NCBI GenBank assembly: GCA_963575745.1
Contig: CAUYUJ010022515.1
Span: 307,766 to 371,765 of the forward strand
Origin: Prorocentrum cordatum
Lineage: Eukaryota; Sar; Dinophyceae; Prorocentrales; Prorocentraceae
Direction of reading: 5' to 3'
DNA length: 64,000 nt
Position numbers and translations under genes: made by a program. This document shows positions 10,346 to 21,427 of this stretch, piece by piece. Each line of letters starts with the position of its first letter. Position 1 is the first letter of the stretch. The notes under the pieces were generated by a model that ran no database searches, was not told the DNA's origin, and saw nothing but the letters and a program-made list of their open reading frames with translations.

Positions 10346-12222
10346 AGCCCAACGGTGACGAATGGGCCCTTCAAGATGCCGGCCTTGCTCCCCCCTCCTG
10401 CCTTCTTGATGCTTTCGAGGCCTCTGTGGAAGCTTCGATTTGGGAGCGAGCGGCGAAGCACCTTGATGGAGCTGGCTCTGAAGCTGGGGTCTGGTGGCAG
10501 CATGTAGTCCCCCTTGCCTCCAGGCTGGAAGCCGATGATAACCGCGCGATGGCGAGTATGGTCCGTCTCATTGCCTGCGGAGGCTATTGGACTGAGCAGC
10601 GTAGGTTCGAGGCAGGCTACCGCTCGGATCCGGACTGCCAGAGGTGCAAGGCGGCTCCAGAGACCAGCTCCCATAGGTTTTGGAGCTGCCAGTGCAGCAC
10701 GCATGATGAGGCTTGGGCTCTCCAAGTAGGCAGTCAGCCCCCCCCGCCCGAAGTCGTGGCCACCAACCAGCTGATCCCCGAAGCCCTCCAGGAGGTTGGT
10801 AGTTGCCCAGTGTTCTGGTACCGTGGACTGGTCCCCCTTGCTTGGTTGGAGCTCCCTACTCCTCCCTCGTCCAAGGACCGTGTCTGGATTCGGCGGCCTG
10901 AGGGCACGCACCTCCCTGGGGGCATTTATGGGGTCGATGGCTCAGGGGGCATTTGGTCAAAGAGCTCACTTCTTCGGCGGGTGTCTTGGGCCTTTGCACG
11001 CCTGGATCCTGAAGGTCTGGATGGCCTAGGTTGGGACTCGGGGTGCACCAGTGTGGTCGACAGCCCTAAGCAGTCTGTGCCGAGGGCCGAGTTGTGTGCT
11101 ATTGTCGAGTGCGTTAGGGCTGTCGACCATTCAGCGGATCTTTTTATTTGGTGTGATCACATCAATCATGATCGATCCCTCAGCAAAGGGAGACACCACT
11201 GTTTCAAATTAGAGCACGCGGATTTGTGGCGTGAGCTGCATGCTCTCCTGCACGTGCGTTCAGGCAGTTTTGAGCTGCAGCATGTGCCGTCCCACTTGGC
11301 CGAAGATGAGACTAAGTTTCAGAGGCTGGCTGCAGGTGCCCCCCCTGGGGCTATCTTCATCAACTCAGTAGCGGACGGCCTTGCGGACTCTAGGTGCGAG
11401 CTTTGCCAGATCGCCCCTGATGTTTGCAAGAGAGCTCTCGACCTCGTCGCCAAGGCTGAGTCGGTTCTTCTCCGCAGTGCGAGTTTGTCAATTGCTGCTG
11501 CCTCATGTCTTCGTGTGCCGCTCCGAGAGGTCAAGCCCGTGCCAGTCCCTCCCGGTGAGAGGCGGACTAAGAGGCGCGAGGCGGCAGCGGCAGCCTCCTC
11601 CCACCGTTTTCAGGCCATTGGTGCGGGCTGGCGTTGTTTCAGGTGTGGCAAGCTGGTCCTCTCCAGCAGCTCATCCGTCATGGCCTACCTGAGGACTGCC
11701 TGCCCCGCCCGCCCCCCCGGCCCCGCCCAAGAGCCTCCTGCTGCAGAAGCTGGGGTTGAAGGACCCGCGGGGGAGTTGAAGGCCTTGACTGGTGGAGGTG
11801 GAGGAAGAAGGCCAGGAGCTGTTGTGCTCTCGGATAAGTTTTTAAGGCTTCCGCCCATAGATGAGGTTTTTTTCAGGACTGTCTGTGGATCGCACCCGCC
11901 GAGGCGTCTTGAAGGCAGGGGATTTCTTGGCAATATGCTTCACACCTCCCACGACTTGTGGGAGAAAGGCTCGTATTGCTTTTGTAGTAAATGCGGACGG
12001 TACATGTCCTCTGCGAATCCTGGTTTTCTGGTAGGTTTGTGTGAAGTCGACCAATATGGTCGACATGATCTTGTCAAGGCGCAGTGCACTTCGCTGCAGC
12101 GCCTCAGGAAGGGATTGCCTCCCAGGTGCGGAATCAGCTCCTGGGGTGAAGGGTACAGTGGGCACAGTGCCCCTACACCCTCAACCTCCTCTTGCAGTGG
12201 GGGTGGTCGGATCTCTTCGTGA
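10303..12222 (+). pseudogene. LINE-A ORF2: zinc region, RNase H and C-terminal Cys motifs
   Basis: The 639-residue open frame starts inside the element, so it is a continuation and not a separate gene. A zf-RVT-like motif (CQRCKAAPETSSHRFWSC) comes first. RNase H follows: GVDGSGG (first Asp), PRAELCAIVE (Glu), FIWCDH (second Asp), HVPSH, and NSVADGLADS (last Asp), so the active-site set looks complete. Further Cys motifs (WRCFRCGK, YCFCSKCGRY) are near the C-terminus. RNase H degrades the RNA strand during target-primed reverse transcription. Stop at 12220-12222. Confidence 0.8.
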
Positions 12223-12479
12223 TCCGTGTCTGTTTCACCAGGCGTTCAATCTCAGGTTTCCTGATGCTTGTGCTGCCTGCAGCTCCTAGCAAAAGCTCCT
12301 CCTCCTCCTCCTGGCTGTAGAGCTGCTTCTATAACCCAGTACCCCTTTGGGTCATGAAGCAAGTCACGACGGGAGGCTTCGTTTTCCCCCTATGTTCGGC
12401 CTCCCTGGACCCTTGGCCGGGCCACGGGGCCGTGACAGAACAGCTCAAAATGAGAAGCTGGTCCAGGTGAGTGGGTCGA

Positions 12480-12835
12480 GACCTCTGGGAGGGGCAGGGG
12501 CAGGGGGAAGGGGGATGGGGGAAGGGGAGGGGGAGGGGGAGGAGGAGGAGGAAGAGGAGGAGGAGGAGGAGGAGGAGGAGGAGGAGATGGAGATGGAGGA
12601 GGAGGGAGGAGGAGGAGACGGAGGAGCAGGAGGAGAAGGAGGAGGACGAAGAGGAGGAGGAGGAGGAGGAGGAGGAGGGAGGAGGAGGGAGGAGGAGGAG
12701 GAGGAGGAGGAGGAGGAGAGGAGGAGGAGGAGAGAGGAGGAGGAGGAGGAGGGAGGGAGGAGGAGGAGGAGCAGGAGGAGGAGGAGCAGGAGCAGGAGGA
12801 GGAGGAGGAGGAGGAGGACGAGACGGCAGACGGCA
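12480..12835. repeat. AGG microsatellite
   Basis: Long (AGG)n/(GGA)n tract with occasional A or C interruptions. Open frames encoding poly-Glu/Arg/Gly are artefacts. Confidence 0.9.
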
Positions 12836-12906
12836 GACGAAAGACGGCAGAAGGCAGACGGAGGCAGAGAACGAGGATGATAATTAGGATGCGGGTGAGT
12901 ATGACA

Positions 12907-13278
12907 ATAAGGACGACAAAAGGAGGAGGAAGAGGAGGAAGAGGAGGAGGAGGATGAGGAGGAGGAGGAGGAGGGCGGACGGAATTAGGAGGCCGAGGAC
13001 GAGGAAGGAATCACAACCCATACTCAGCCGCTGCTCCTTCCTCTCGTCCTTCCCAGATCGCGCAAAGACGGGCTGAGAAGCCTCCAAGAGGGCCCCTAAC
13101 AGGGACCAAACCATCACGTTCCTGGAACGCTTTCTGGGAACATGCTTGTCGCCGCCAGTCTGAGGAGAACGAGGAAGAGAGGGAGACGGAGGGCGGATGC
13201 CGATGACAAAAAGGAGGGGAGGAGGAGGAGGAGGAGGAGGAGGAGGAGGAAGAGGAGGAGGAGGAGGAGGAGGAGGAG

Positions 13279-13314
<36 letters not shown>

Positions 13315-13450
13315 GACGAGGAGGACAAGGATGACGAGGATGAGGAGCACGAGGGGTAGGTAGGATGATGATGATGCTGATGATGATGATGAGGAGGAGG
13401 AGGAGGAGGAGGAGGAGGAGGAGGCGGAGGAGGAGGAGGACAAGGACGAG
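12907..13450. repeat. AGG-rich duplicated segment, copy 1
   Basis: AGG tracts enclose a unique stretch (about 13045-13165, including CCTCCAAGAGGGCCCC and TTGTCGCCGCCAGTC). The stretch recurs at 13595-13705 with the same AGG flanks, giving a direct duplication spaced about 545 bp. Confidence 0.75.
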
Positions 13451-13479
13451 GATGAGCACGAGGAGGAGAAGACGGGGGG

Positions 13480-13795
13480 GAGAAGATGAGGAGGAGGATC
13501 AGGAGAAGGAGGAGGGCGAACGGAATGAAGAGCCTGGGAGTGCGATCCTAATTGAGGAGCGGCTTATTGGTTCCCTCTTTCCGCCCACTTCCCACATCGT
13601 TCAAAGACGCCGAAAGGCATCCAAGAGGGCCCCAGCACGGCCCAAACCATCATGTTCACGATGAGCTTTCGTGGAACATGGTTGTCGCCGCCAGTCCGAG
13701 GAGGGGGGCGACGAGGAGAATGAGGAGGAGGGAGGCGGAGGAGGAGGGGGAGTAGGAGGAAGGAGGAGGAGGAGGATGAGGAAAAAGGGGGTAGA
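13480..13795. repeat. AGG-rich duplicated segment, copy 2
   Basis: Second copy of the arrangement at 12907: GATCGG-type start, GCATCCAAGAGGGCCCC, then TTGTCGCCGCCAGTCCGAGG, embedded in AGG repeats. Confidence 0.75.
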
Positions 13796-14740
13796 ATAAG
13801 AAAGGGAAACGGATACGGAGTGCGGAGGCAGGGGATGAGGGTCGAATGTGTGGAATCGTGCCGCAGAGGGGCTGGCTTCCTGTAGGGCGATGGTGGAGGT
13901 GCTGGGGTGGCCACGGAGTTTGGTGAGGACGTTCCAGTTTGCGTCGGGACGGGTGACGTTGGCACTGACCAAGTGGGCCATCTGGGGGCCGTCTCCATCG
14001 GTGGGGCTGAGATCGTTCCTAGCGTTGCGGTTCCTCCTTGCCTTTAGTTCTGGGGCAGGTTCGGGACTTCCCGGAGGTTGTTCGTGCCCACGGTTTGGAT
14101 ACCCCTTGGAATTATAGACAACATGAACCGCAGGAGAGGACTGCGATTATGTTAATGATGAGGAGGCGGATGGGGAGGAACAGAAGGATTGGGTCGGATT
14201 GGGCTCGTGGAGTCAAGGGGCGGACAGTGGAGAAGTGGATATAGTGTTGCGCGTGAGATCCGTCGGAGCTTCACAATCCTAATTCACAGCTGGCCCGAGC
14301 AACCCAGCCGCGAAACACTACGCAACGCCCCGCAACACTGCTCAACACCGCGCATTTTATTGAGCTGCGTTGAGCGGCGTTGCGCGGTGTACGTCGGTTT
14401 CCAGGTCGCTTCCTGAGGCTCTTGTCGATCGGGCACGTGTGCAACGAAAAGGGGAACATGGTGGAGGAGGAGGAGGAGGCCATGCGGGAGGGACACGTGC
14501 TGCAGAGGACCAGGGCGGCGGCGGCGGCGGCTGCGAACGTGCCGTGCACCATCCGCGTTGACGTCATGCGCGCCACGGCTCGAAAACCGTGCTCAGGATT
14601 GCGTCTCTCCCTTCCGCTCTCTGCCCCCTCGGCTCGGCGCGCGTAGTGCTGCCCGACGCTCTGTGTCCGTCCCGCCCCGTATTCGTCTCCGTCGGTCTGC
14701 TCCTCTGCCCGTGCGTCCGGCCGCCACTCCTCCCGCCGTT
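13796..14740. other. No gene; small hairpin
   Basis: No recognisable coding sequence. A 10-bp perfect inverted repeat (ACACCGCGCA at 14345-14354, TGCGCGGTGT at 14381-14390) sits within CAACRC-rich sequence and could form a hairpin. Confidence 0.55.
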
Positions 14741-15080
14741 TTTTTTTTGAATGTTTTTGTTCGTGTTCTCCCCCTCTCTCTCATTATGTGTTCTCTCTAT
14801 ATGTTTCACTCCCTCGCTCTCTTGCTCTCTTTCTCTCCCTCTCTTTCTGTCTTGCTCTCTCTCTCTCTCACACACTCTCTCTCTTTATCTTGTACTGCCA
14901 TTCGTTTCATTATTATTTGTTGATAATCTTATTGTCAGTAGCATCGTTATACCTCTCTTCTGTCTCTCGCTTACGCTCGAGACCGCGTGTTCTCTTTCGG
15001 ATGTGCACATCTACACGCATATATTGTTCCTCTCTCTCTTTCTGTTTCTCCTTCTCTCTCGCTTTGTATACAGTGCATTC
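14741..15080. repeat. CT-rich pyrimidine tract
   Basis: TCTCTC/CTCTTT-rich sequence with a short CACACA stretch. The Leu/Ser-rich frames across it are artefacts. Confidence 0.85.
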
Positions 15081-15689
15081 TGGATTGATTCAGTTTTGAA
15101 GGGCCGATGGGTTCGGCATCCCTTCCTGGGGGGGCAGGCGGTGGCACGCCGGCGGGAGGCTGGCAGATCTTGGGCGGCGAAGGTTCTGCCGAGGGAGGCC
15201 CGTGGAAGCGAGCGGTTCAGCTCGACAGGCTTGCAGGGCGGACCGTCTGCGTGTGCAAAGCACAAGTGCAGTCAGCCCGCACAGTAAGGATGGGCAACCT
15301 TCCCAAGGGCATGCTTGCATCCTTGCCCCGTCGGCCCATCCTCAGCGACTCTCGCTGGCCAACCTCGTTCGAAAAACGTCAACTTTGCCCTCCAAGGCCC
15401 TTGCAGACTTACCGCGCATCCTTGTGAGACGGGCTGGCTGTATCCACGCACGTGTATGTGCAAGTTTGGGTACACTGCTTTCACCCTGCTTACCTCCCCC
15501 TGCCTCAGACCTCTTATGTCTCCCCACCCAACCTGCAGCATTCACACAGGTCCCCATCGATCTATTTCCGTACCTTCGACACTGGTGGGAAACTGGTGGG
15601 CATTTGCAAAAATAAACAAACACCGTTTTGGGAACCTCAAGCAACTATCCAGAATTCTCCTTAGCGCTGCTTCTTCACCTGTTTCTCCT
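15081..15689. other. No gene seen
   Basis: Mixed sequence. I recognise no domain in any frame. Confidence 0.5.
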
Positions 15690-15950
15690 CCTCCTCCTTC
15701 TGCTTCTTCACACCCCCCCTCTCATCCCCTGCCCCCCGTCTTCCCCGTCCACCCTCATTCTCTCATTCCTCTCCTCCCCTCTCCTTCCTTCTCCACTCCC
15801 CCATCCCTTCTCCCTGCCCCCCTCCTTCCCATCCTTTCCCCCTCTTCCCTCCTCCCTTCCTCCGCCTTGCCCCCCTTGTCGTCGTCGTCCTCCTCTTCCT
15901 TCTTCTTCCTCTTCCTTCTCCTTCTCCATAACTTTTTCCCGAAAGATAAC
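15690..15950. repeat. C/T-rich tract
   Basis: CTCCTTCC/CCCTCC-rich pyrimidine run immediately upstream of the leader sequence shared with the array at 39430. Confidence 0.8.
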
Positions 15951-16179
15951 TCATCGCTGTAACCCCCCCAAACGTGTTGATAGGGTTGGCCGGGCGTTTT
16001 GCCTGAGACGTCCTCACCGCTCACGATCTTGAAGTTTGGAGCTCGCTTCAGTTGCCCGGATCGAACGAAGTCGTTTCCAAGACGGAGTTCTCGCACTGAC
16101 GCCGGGCGCACCCGTTTCAAGCCATTGTGTCAGTTACAAGGATGGGGGCGGATGGTATTGGAAATCTGGCTCTCACCTT

Positions 16180-16392
16180 TCTGGACGCCCGAAATGGGTA
16201 CCGAAAGAATGGGTGCAATGCCCAACAGCAGTACCTGTTCATTTTGAACAGGATTCGCTGTCCACGCCGCCGCGGCCTGTGTCCATTCGAGACAGAAGGC
16301 CGCCTGCCCAACAGCGGCCGCTGTTGGTTTGGGACAACATTTGTTGTTGGGCACTGTACCCATTCTTTCCGTACCCATTTCGGGCGTCCAAA
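16180..16392. mobile_element. 213-bp MITE, copy 1, with 5-bp TSD
   Basis: Terminal inverted repeats begin TCTGGACGCCCG on the left and read TTTGGACGCCCG on the opposite strand at the right. They remain complementary for roughly 50 bases through GAAATGGGTAC and GCCCAAC. Both flanks are ACCTT (16175-16179 and 16393-16397), a 5-bp target-site duplication. The element splits a CTCTCRCCTTAGCG block of the R2 family. It has no coding capacity. A second 213-bp copy is at 24961. Confidence 0.9.
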
Positions 16393-16608
16393 ACCTTAGC
16401 GCCGTGCGCATTCGTCTAAACAGCTTGCAACATCTACAGCGATCGAGCAGAGGACGTTTTCAACATGTGGCTCCCGCCCTGCGCCTGGCGCGTTCGATGC
16501 GCGAGCTTGCAAGAGCTACAGGGGTGGAGGGCGGCGCCTTATCAGAATGGGGCTCTCGCCTCAGCGCCCCTCACCTGTTTTACAAATCCCCATCATCGCT
16601 TTGCTCGG

Positions 16609-16728
16609 CATCGCTCGGACGTGTGTATTTTTTTCTCAGCGAGGACCCTTGAGGAACATCCTTGATCATTTGGCAGAAAACCACGCACGAAACCGAAAAA
16701 GGCACACGGAGTGGACGTCCGAGCGATG
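16609..16728. mobile_element. About 120-bp palindromic element, copy 1
   Basis: Ends are CATCGCTCGGACGT (16609-16622) and its perfect complement (16715-16728). Inner segments (TTTTCTCAGCG against CCGAAAAAGG) are also partly complementary, so the whole unit can fold as one long imperfect hairpin. Related copies are at 34047-34164 and 34432-34551. No target duplication is evident. Confidence 0.8.
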
Positions 16729-17514
16729 GCGAGTTTGCGCCAGAGGGGGTATGGCACCAGAGGGGGACCACAGAAGAGCCCCACAGGGGGGACGCGGAGC
16801 CCGTGCCCGTCCCGCTGCCGGCAGTCGTTTCACCGGAGACCTGTTCCATCACTTTCCACGAATCGTGTTTCTCACCTCGGTGCTGACCACATGTTTAGCC
16901 AGGGCGGCCACGATCCCAGGTAACGAGTGCACCAAGCTGTACATGGCCGTGCTCCCACCCTCCGAAAACGTAGGAACGCAAGTTTTCACAAGCCGACCTC
17001 CCTTTCCTCGAACCGCCTCCTCACCCTTGCTGCTATGAGCGTGTTCTGTTGGGGTAAGATTTCCAGTGTTGTCAAGGATGGAGGACTGCTCGGGTCTCTC
17101 ATTTAAGATTTGTTTCTAGACGAGAAGATTCAACCTGTGTAGGAGCTGCGCGAATGGAGGGCGGTGGCTCCTCAAAGTCGTGATCTCGCTTGAGACTGCA
17201 CCGAGGGGAGATGTAAGTTTGCGTAGGAGTTCCACGGATGGGAGCGGTCCCTTGTCAAAACGGGGTCTCGTTGGACACGTCGCTGGACAGTCTGATGATG
17301 CCCTTTCCAATCTCCGACTACGCGCTCGAAGGCTGCAAATGAGTTCAGTTTCAAAGCGGGGCTCGCGCCTGAATGCCAAGCCCATGCCGTGCTGGTCTTT
17401 CAAGGGCGGGTTTCTTGCAGTGAGAAGGAAGGCTGGTAGGGACTGATGGGGAGGGGACTTGGAACGGGAGCGTGTGTTGCAGCATCGCTGGTGCTTCTCG
17501 AGTTTACTTTGGTC

Positions 17515-17590
17515 CTCCTCCCTTTCCTGCTCCTCCTCCTTTTCCTCCTCCTCCTCCTCCTCCTCCTCCTCCTCCTCCTCCCCCCCTTTC
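17515..17590. repeat. CTC-rich pyrimidine tract before LINE-B
   Basis: (CTC)n tract directly upstream of the spliced-leader relic, mirroring the arrangement at 5815-5866. Confidence 0.85.
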
Positions 17591-17591
17591 T

Positions 17592-17612
17592 TCCGAGCCG
17601 TTCTGGCACAAG
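17592..17612 (+). other. Decayed DinoSL relic at LINE-B 5' end
   Basis: Aligns to the 22-nt DinoSL with one deletion and three substitutions (TCCG-AGCC-GTT-CTGGC-ACAAG). It occupies the same place relative to a CTC tract and a LINE ORF1 as the exact leader at 5867, which makes chance unlikely. Confidence 0.65.
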
Positions 17613-17712
17613 CAGCTTGTGTTTGCGATCACCGATCTTCAGAACCGCTGCGTGTTCGCGAGCCGGAGTGGCTCGCAGTCTACCCTATCTTACTCACACG
17701 GCGGCGCTTCGA

Positions 17713-18708
17713 TGGTTACTGGTGATAAGCCTCGTGGCGTTCAGTCCAACACGCGGTGGACGTGTGGCCACTGTCGGTGCAACAAGAACGCGTTCAGCCT
17801 CAACTGGTAGCATTGTGGAAAACATTGGAAGGGACCTGTACCAGACGTGCCCGCTGATGGAGGAGGTCTTTCTGGAGGAGAAGGCGGTGTGGACGTACGC
17901 CGCGCGGCCGCAGACGCAGCTTCAGGAAAGCCTCCACTCGCGCGCACATCAGCAGCGACCAAGAGCGAGCTCAAGCAGTTGGTTGGGCTCAGTGCCAAGG
18001 TCGGCGACGCGTCGCTGCTCTCCATGGCCCAGGCGAAGGTCGCCGAGCTCGAGGCAGCCCCGCTGCCTCCTCAGGCGGGGGCCGACGCCGCTTGGTTCGA
18101 ATAGAAGTTTTGCCATGTTTTGCCGCGACTTGGAGAGCGCGCGCGCACTCGAGATCAAGCTGGCCCAGCAGCGCTTTGATCTTGACAGCACACTTCAATA
18201 ATTTGAGTGGTGTTATGCAGAATACAAGGCGGCGATCTTGGAGCTTCACTTGCCAGTGCACAGGCAGGCCCGAGCGGACGCAGCGGCACATTCACCACAG
18301 CCGACGCTCCGCCTGCAGGACATCCTGGACGGCAAGCTCACGCCCATCCTGGTGGACGACGGTGACATGTTCGGCCTTAGCGAGTTCCAGGAGCTCTCCG
18401 CCGAGGATGTCAAGAAAGCCGAGAACCGCAAGGAGCAGCTGTCCGAGCAGACCACGTCGCTTGCGACGAGGTTGTTCGGCGAAGCCCAGACCAAATGCAC
18501 CGCGCTCAAGCAGGGCCACCAGGAGCAGAACCATATATTGACGCAGAAGAAGCGCAAAGCTGCACTTGGTGATGCAGCTGAGCCTGTTCGACCCCGTTCT
18601 GCTGAGCCCGCGCCTGGCTCTGCTTCTGCAGCCTCAGTGCCCGTGGGTAAGGCGCCGCCAGCTCGGCCAGCGACCCCTGCGCAGCAGCTCGCGAACGTTC
18701 GCGAGTAG
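17713..18708 (+). pseudogene. LINE-B ORF1
   Basis: The frame reads TRWTCGHCRCNKNAFSLNW, hits TAG at 17808-17810, and continues in frame with HCGKHWKG. This gives a Cys/His ribbon split by one nonsense codon. The frame runs to TAG at about 18102. A shifted frame then carries ILELHLPVHRQ and an acidic, Lys/Glu-rich segment (LQDILDGKLTPILVDDGDMF) to 18708. By analogy with LINE-A this is the RNA-binding ORF1. It is non-functional. Confidence 0.65.
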
Positions 18709-18867
18709 GCTCGCTTGGCAGTGTCGCGGGCGGCGGTGCCTCCCAAGACGGCGGCTGCAGCACTGGCAGCAGGCCTGCCCGCCAAGAGTGGGCCGTCATC
18801 CTAGCCACCCCTGTGCCAGCCAGTCTCCACCCCCCGACCCTGCACTTCCGACCTCCTGCCCATTTTT

Positions 18868-20345
18868 TGATGCCCCGCGGAGATTTTGATACATCAGAAT
18901 CGATTGCTTTGGGGATAGTGGCGGCTAACGGCACATCCTGGTCGTCTATCACGAGGTTTTTGAAGATCACCTCGGCGCGCACTGTGCTTGTCCAGGAACA
19001 CGAGCTGGCGCGCGGCGAGGAGCTCAGGAAACCCTCGGCTTGGTGCGTCCGAAGTGGTTCGGAAGCTTTTCGCGAACCTGGCGCGAAGGGCCCAGGAGGA
19101 GGCCCGACGGCCGGTGCCGGGGTCCTGGCCCGAAACTTCCTTGGGGTGCACCGCCCAGATCTTGGTTTCACGATGAAAAAACATCGGGCTGCGGGTGCCC
19201 TGGTCCACCTCCCAGGTCGAGCCTCATTGTCTCGCGCTTGCGCCTGCCTGCAGGGTTGCGTCGGCCTAAATCCCATCAGCCAGGAGATTCTGGCAGCGTT
19301 GGCGGGGCGCGTCGCAGCAAAGGGGGCGCGAAGACGCACGGTCACTTCCTGCGTTGCTCTCGCCTTGCGATGGCCATCAAGAGCGTGGAGATAGTTAGCG
19401 ATTCGGAGTTGGCGACCCACGGCCCCGTCTTCCTTGCTTTCTACCCCTCGTTGGCCCCCCTCAAGCCTTGCACCTTTCGTCGACCTCCCCCCCTTCCGAT
19501 CCAGCGACCTCGTGGGCCCTGCCCCGAACCCCCCAGCGACTGGGGGTTCGCTGGGGGCCCGGCGCCCCGAGCCTATGCGACGGCCGAGAACGGTGACCTT
19601 TATCAGGCCCAATATAATCTTGATGCCCTCTACAAAGCGTGGGCCAACACGGCCGAGAAGGAGCTCGAAGGCGCATGCCAGCGCAGTCTCTCGCACCGCG
19701 GCAGCCGTGGACGACGGGCGCAGTTTCGTTGGATCAATGTTTTGCGGCCCGACCAGCCTCCACGAACGGCGTCGCTTCGACGCCCCGCTTGATTTCGCAG
19801 CTCCGCTGGCTCAGCAATCGTTTCAGACTGCGGCGTCAGCTGTGCGCCATTGGCGAGCAGCCCGAGCAGCAGCCCCCCTCTCCCCCCCCGTTTTGTCCGC
19901 ATCGGCATTGAGAAAACGCTTGGCAACGCCGGGCTCGGCTGGGCGAGGAGCAGCCATTTATCTAGGACGGCCGCTGAGTTGTTTGACCCTCCTGTCAGGC
20001 TTGGCGAGCGGAGTGGCGAGGCCCGCAGCTTGCCTGCGCGATGTCCCGGGCACGCGGCGGCCTCGGTTGAGCGGCTCATGTTGGCAACTTCCAGCACCTC
20101 TCGGATCACGCGTTGATCGCGCTTCCCAGGTTGATCTCGACGATCGAATGATCTGGTTTGCTTCCGATGTAGATGAGGGTGTTGCCCCTGATCGTGCTCG
20201 CCAAACCTGACGGCGGCCATCGGCCGAACGGCATGCTTATTTTGCTTATTTCGGTTAATTGGTTTTGGGCGCGCGCCTGACGGGATCGCGCTCGTAGGTG
20301 GCAAGTTGCTAACAGTAGGGAATCTGTTGCAGCAGGCTCTTTCGC
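18868..20345 (+). pseudogene. LINE-B ORF2: EEP endonuclease remnants
   Basis: GIVAANGTSWSSITRFL followed by TVLVQEHEL gives the Asn and Glu motifs of an EEP nuclease. GVLARNFLGVHRPD fits the next strand. Beyond about 19400 the frame changes repeatedly and I could not trace the GDxN and SDH motifs with confidence. The N-terminus is uncertain. Confidence 0.6.
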
Positions 20346-20352
20346 CTCGAGT

Positions 20353-21427
20353 GTGGATGCAGTCTGGCGGCAGTGCGTGAGGGGCGAGCAGGCGGCCTCC
20401 TCCGACTTGTGCTCCAGCTCTGTACCATGGGACCTCCTGGAGTTTTACGAGTCGGTTGACCTTGACTTATTTCTTCAGCTCTGCCGCCATCACGGTTTCC
20501 CGATGCAGATTGCCGGAGTTTGCGGTGCAGCGTGCCGCCCGCGCCTGCCGCTCTTCGGCCATGAGTCGCAGGGTCGTGGGCCCCAAGTACGCATGGCGAG
20601 GCATTGTGGCGGGCAGCGGGTTCGTGACCACGCTTACCCGAGTCTTCAATTTAGGAGCCCGAGATAGTTTCAGCTTGCCAAGATCAGTCTCCCTTCATAT
20701 TTATATTGGTGACTATGCCTCATCCTGCCAGAGGTGTGCCAGCGTTGTCATCGATGGCCTCTTTGAGGGGCTTTTAGATTGCAAGCGGTCATCGAGTCTG
20801 ATCTTGGTTGTGCGATCGCTGTCAAGAAGGCGGTCATCATCGCCTCGGCGCCCGCTGCTGCTAAGGCCGTGCGCCAATGCCTTGGCACCGTGGGAGGCAC
20901 GCCGTGCGACTCCGCTGCGAACCTCGGCATCGACGACGCGGCTGGCAAGCCCCGTCGGGTCGCCCGCCGGGGAGGCGATCTGAAGGTTCGGAGGATCCAA
21001 TTCTAGAAGACAGGGAGCGTCTTGGTCGTCACAAGTCGTCTCTCGGCCGTCACGCCAAACGCGCGTTCGTTTCAGGTGCCATGGCCAGCCTCACTTACGG
21101 TTGCGAGGTGCACGGCGCCTCGGACTACGAACTCGCCGCGCTCTTTAGAGCTATGGGGAGATTTGTGCCGCCCTCCGTTGGAGGGGGATCTCTCATTGCA
21201 GATTTATTTGACGCCGACCCCACGCGGCGCGCGTTGGTCGCCCCGAGTTTAAGATGGTCCAAGGAGATTTGGGCCAGCCTGGTGGGGGCCAACGAGTGTG
21301 TACTTTATTTGGCCGCCCTCGGGGGCGCCTGGGTCGCCGGCTTCTCAGGGCCCACCCCGCCGTGGAGGAAGATCCGCAGGCCTGCGGGGGCCCTCGGCTC
21401 TCGGTGGAGCGTTTGGGATGGAAGTTG
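20353..21427 (+). pseudogene. LINE-B ORF2: reverse transcriptase remnants
   Basis: VPWDLLEFYESVDLDLF is motif A (WDLxxFYExVD). A shifted frame gives AWRGIVAGSGFVTTLTRVF (motif B-like). HIYIGDYASS lies at the catalytic xxDD site, where one Asp is Gly, as in LINE-A. ESDLGCAIAVKKAVIIAS and NLGIDDAAGKPRRV follow in another frame and match the region after the palm. At least three frameshifts. Not functional. Confidence 0.7.

Larger units (their letters stand above)
5867..12340 (+). mobile_element. LINE-A non-LTR retrotransposon with DinoSL 5' end
   Basis: Order: DinoSL, short leader, ORF1 (zinc ribbon, coiled coil, NLS), ORF2 with EEP endonuclease, reverse transcriptase, zinc region, RNase H and C-terminal Cys motifs. 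This is the standard EEP-RT-RNaseH layout of RNase H-bearing LINEs. The 3' end is set loosely at about 12340, where coding sequence has ended and AGG repeats are about to begin. No poly(A) tail or target-site duplication was identified. ORF1 has one nonsense codon and ORF2 is shifted twice, so this copy is probably inactive. Confidence 0.85.
15985..17400 (+). repeat. Diverged copies of the 85-bp tandem-repeat family (R2)
   Basis: A leader GGGCGTTTTGCCTGAGAC followed by CCTCACCG (about 15988-16020) matches 39437-39465. Diverged units follow near 16395-16570 and 17128-17370. They contain GGAGGGCGG..., TTTTCAACATGTGGCTC and CGCCTTAGCGCCG-like blocks. The array is interrupted by the MITE at 16180-16392 and by the palindromic element at 16609-16728, so it predates both insertions. 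Confidence 0.65.

Noticed and set aside
12347-13998. Glu/Arg-rich and Ser/Leu-rich open frames
   Set aside because: Translations of AGG repeats only.
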